Shown here: piece by piece, positions 7,808 to 8,921 of the stretch
How the letters are laid out: every line of letters starts with the position of its first letter
How positions within the stretch are numbered: the stretch's first letter is position 1
NCBI GenBank assembly: GCA_947455805.1
Contig: CANGSN010000102.1
Location: 1 to 8,921 of the forward strand
Direction of reading: 5' to 3'
DNA length: 8,921 bases
Source: Planctomycetota bacterium
GTDB lineage: Bacteria > Planctomycetota > UBA1135 > UBA2386
Translations under genes and position numbers: made by a program
Notes under the pieces: generated by a model
Seen by the model: only the letters and a program-made list of their open reading frames with translations
Databases searched by the model: none
What the model was told of the DNA's origin: nothing

Positions 7808-8251
7808 TCACGCTCGGCGCGACCGCAGTTGCCCGGCGCTGAGCCACAGCGCCAGCAGCACGAACGACGCCGTCGCGTAGAACGCGAGCGTCCACGACGC
7901 TTCGAGACCTCGGAGCTCGCCGGCCCCGAGGAACCACCGGTGGGCGAGCACCAGGGCTGCGGCCGTGACCAGCAGCAGCGAGCCGTCGCGCACCGCAGCG
8001 CGCGCCGGACCCGGGTCGAGCAGGGTCAGCATCGCCACCAGCAAGTGGCACAGCACGCAGGTGAAGCCGGCCGGCGTGCGCCAACCGACGGGGCCGAGCA
8101 CGTCGGGCAGCAGGGCTGCGAAGGACACCCACGACCACGGCCGCAGGCACGCGAGCACGACCAGCGCGATCGCGGCGAGCAGCAGGGCGCGGCGGCGGCG
8201 ATCCGGCGGCAGGCCGCGCGGCGGCGGGGTGGGTTCGCTGCGGAAGTGCAT
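7808..8251 (-). CDS. Small four-helix membrane protein, unknown function
   Basis: A 147-residue protein that I do not recognise. A Pro/Arg-rich cytoplasmic-type N-terminus (1-21, ending DRRRR) is followed by four likely membrane helices near 22-37, 62-79, 90-108 and 118-139, and a basic tail RSRRA. By the positive-inside rule both ends should be cytoplasmic. Helix 2 carries CVLCH (65-69), a CxxCH pattern. That is the c-type haem attachment motif, but its location inside a hydrophobic segment with no Sec signal makes haem binding doubtful. The gene starts four bases after the stop of the upstream lipoprotein gene (8256-8714), so the two almost certainly form an operon. No SD is visible before the ATG. 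It converges on the hydro-lyase gene. Confidence 0.75.
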   Translation of the reverse strand: MHFRSEPTPPPRGLPPDRRRRALLLAAIALVVLACLRPWSWVSFAALLPDVLGPVGWRTPAGFTCVLCHLLVAMLTLLDPGPARAAVRDGSLLLVTAAALVLAHRWFLGAGELRGLEASWTLAFYATASFVLLALWLSAGQLRSRRA

Positions 8252-8255
8252 GCGA

Positions 8256-8714
8256 TCAGCGGCGCGGTTCGGGGATCACGTGGCTGCGGTCCTGCTCGAT
8301 GCGCTCGAGCCGCTTTTGTTCCTGGTACCTCTCCAACTCGGCGGCGAGCCGCAGCTCTTCGGCCGAGGGGGTGAACTCGAACGTGATCGAGCCCATGACC
8401 GGCGTCACCAGCCACGTCAGCGGCGGCAGCGCGTACCACCAGTTCGCACTCTCGGTCTCGACCACGCGCACGCGCTGGTTGTCGTGGCGCGCGATCTCGG
8501 CGGTGGCGGCGTCGACCAGCGCCTCGGCGCGGGTGTCGCCGGCGAACGGCAGCATCACCAGCAACTGCACGCCGAAGGTCGTCGTCGTCTGCAGGAACAC
8601 CGGCTGGCCGTCGCGGTCGAGGCGGCCGTTCCACTGCCGCGCGGTGTTGTGGAACGTGCAGCCTGAGGCAAGGGCGAGCGCGGCCAGCGAGACGACGGCA
8701 AGCGGCGATGGCAT
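8256..8714 (-). CDS. Small predicted lipoprotein, unknown function
   Basis: With the ATG at 8714 the protein has 152 residues: a hydrophobic signal (4-16), then LASGC with Cys19 as the likely lipidation site. The frame is open upstream to 8876. That longer start would bury the signal peptide behind about 54 low-complexity residues and overlap the start of the divergent gene, so 8714 is preferred. The mature part shows GQPVF-LQTTTTFG and then LLVMLPFAGDTRAEAL. A Trp-rich hydrophobic patch NWWYALPPLTWLVTPV (91-106) could lie on or in a membrane. A charged, probably coiled-coil C-terminus (about 117-145, LAAELERYQEQKRLERIEQ) follows. I cannot place it in a named family. It is the first gene of the operon with the membrane protein at 7808-8251. 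Confidence 0.75.
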   Translation of the reverse strand: MPSPLAVVSLAALALASGCTFHNTARQWNGRLDRDGQPVFLQTTTTFGVQLLVMLPFAGDTRAEALVDAATAEIARHDNQRVRVVETESANWWYALPPLTWLVTPVMGSITFEFTPSAEELRLAAELERYQEQKRLERIEQDRSHVIPEPRR

Positions 8715-8816
8715 GGGCGACAGGATCGACGCTGCGTCGCTCGTGGGCAAGCGGCCGTTCGGCGGCGGCGTGCGCGCGCCAGAGGTCGTCGCCGGCGGCT
8801 GCCGAAAAGGGGCGGG

Positions 8817-8921
8817 ATGACCGCGGACTCCGACGACGCCTGGGCACCGCTGCCGGCCGACGCGCAGTGTGCGCATCCCGGCGAGCTGGCGACGCTGGGC
8901 AAACGCGAGTTGCCGGCGGCG
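8817..8921 (+). CDS. N-terminal start of an unidentified gene (partial, runs off window)
   Basis: The ATG at 8817 is preceded by a good purine-rich SD (AAAAGGGG at 8805-8812). The frame stays open for 35 codons to the right edge. The visible N-terminus is acidic (TADSDDAW), then contains CAHPGELATLGK. It has no signal peptide. The 'CAHP...A' fragment faintly recalls B-box-type zinc-binding starts, but the expected following Cys pair is not seen. The gene diverges from the lipoprotein at 8714 across 102 bases. No function can be proposed. Confidence 0.5.
   Translation, partial: MTADSDDAWAPLPADAQCAHPGELATLGKRELPAA

Noticed and set aside
8715..8876. N-terminal extension of the small lipoprotein to 8876
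   Set aside because: It is low-complexity sequence before an intact signal peptide and overlaps the SD and start of the divergent gene at 8817.

Overview
This GC-rich window (roughly two thirds or more G+C by eye) is an ordinary, densely coded bacterial chromosomal segment. It holds eight recognisable genes plus two genes cut by the window edges. I saw no RNA genes, insertion sequences, CRISPR arrays, phage genes or long repeats. The organism is probably a Planctomycetota-like bacterium, at low to moderate confidence. The reasons are the C-terminal style of the first, truncated protein (a '...SN.W.LT' ending resembling secreted planctomycete proteins), several lipoproteins with no familiar name, frequent lack of a Shine-Dalgarno (SD) sequence, and a fused aconitase-superfamily enzyme. 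Another deep Gram-negative lineage is not excluded.

Layout. The window opens with the tail of a secreted-type protein (3-200), then a terminator-like hairpin with a run of eight T. A citrate synthase follows (321-1685, all catalytic residues present). A large GC hairpin separates it from a HEAT-like repeat lipoprotein (1814-3154) and a small zinc-ribbon YjdM/PhnA protein (3225-3584), all on the plus strand. An M48-family lipoprotein metallopeptidase (3615-4499, minus strand) converges on yjdM. It diverges, across about 100 bp, from a two-gene operon on the plus strand: a thiolase (4603-5802) and a 654-residue aconitase/3-isopropylmalate dehydratase-family protein (5810-7774). In that protein the LeuD-like swivel domain precedes the LeuC-like Fe-S domain. 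Converging on it is a minus-strand pair: a small lipoprotein (8256-8714) and a four-helix membrane protein (7808-8251), four bases apart. The start of another plus-strand gene (8817 onward) runs off the window.

How they may work together. Citrate synthase, thiolase and the aconitase-family hydro-lyase are all enzymes of acetyl-CoA and tricarboxylic- or hydroxy-acid metabolism. Only the last two are clearly co-transcribed. The M48 lipoprotein and the small lipoprotein/membrane pair look like cell-envelope functions. I found no evidence of a defence or other exotic multi-gene system. The observations most worth following are the domain order of the hydro-lyase, its coupling to a thiolase with an altered pocket residue, and a CxxCH motif inside a membrane helix.
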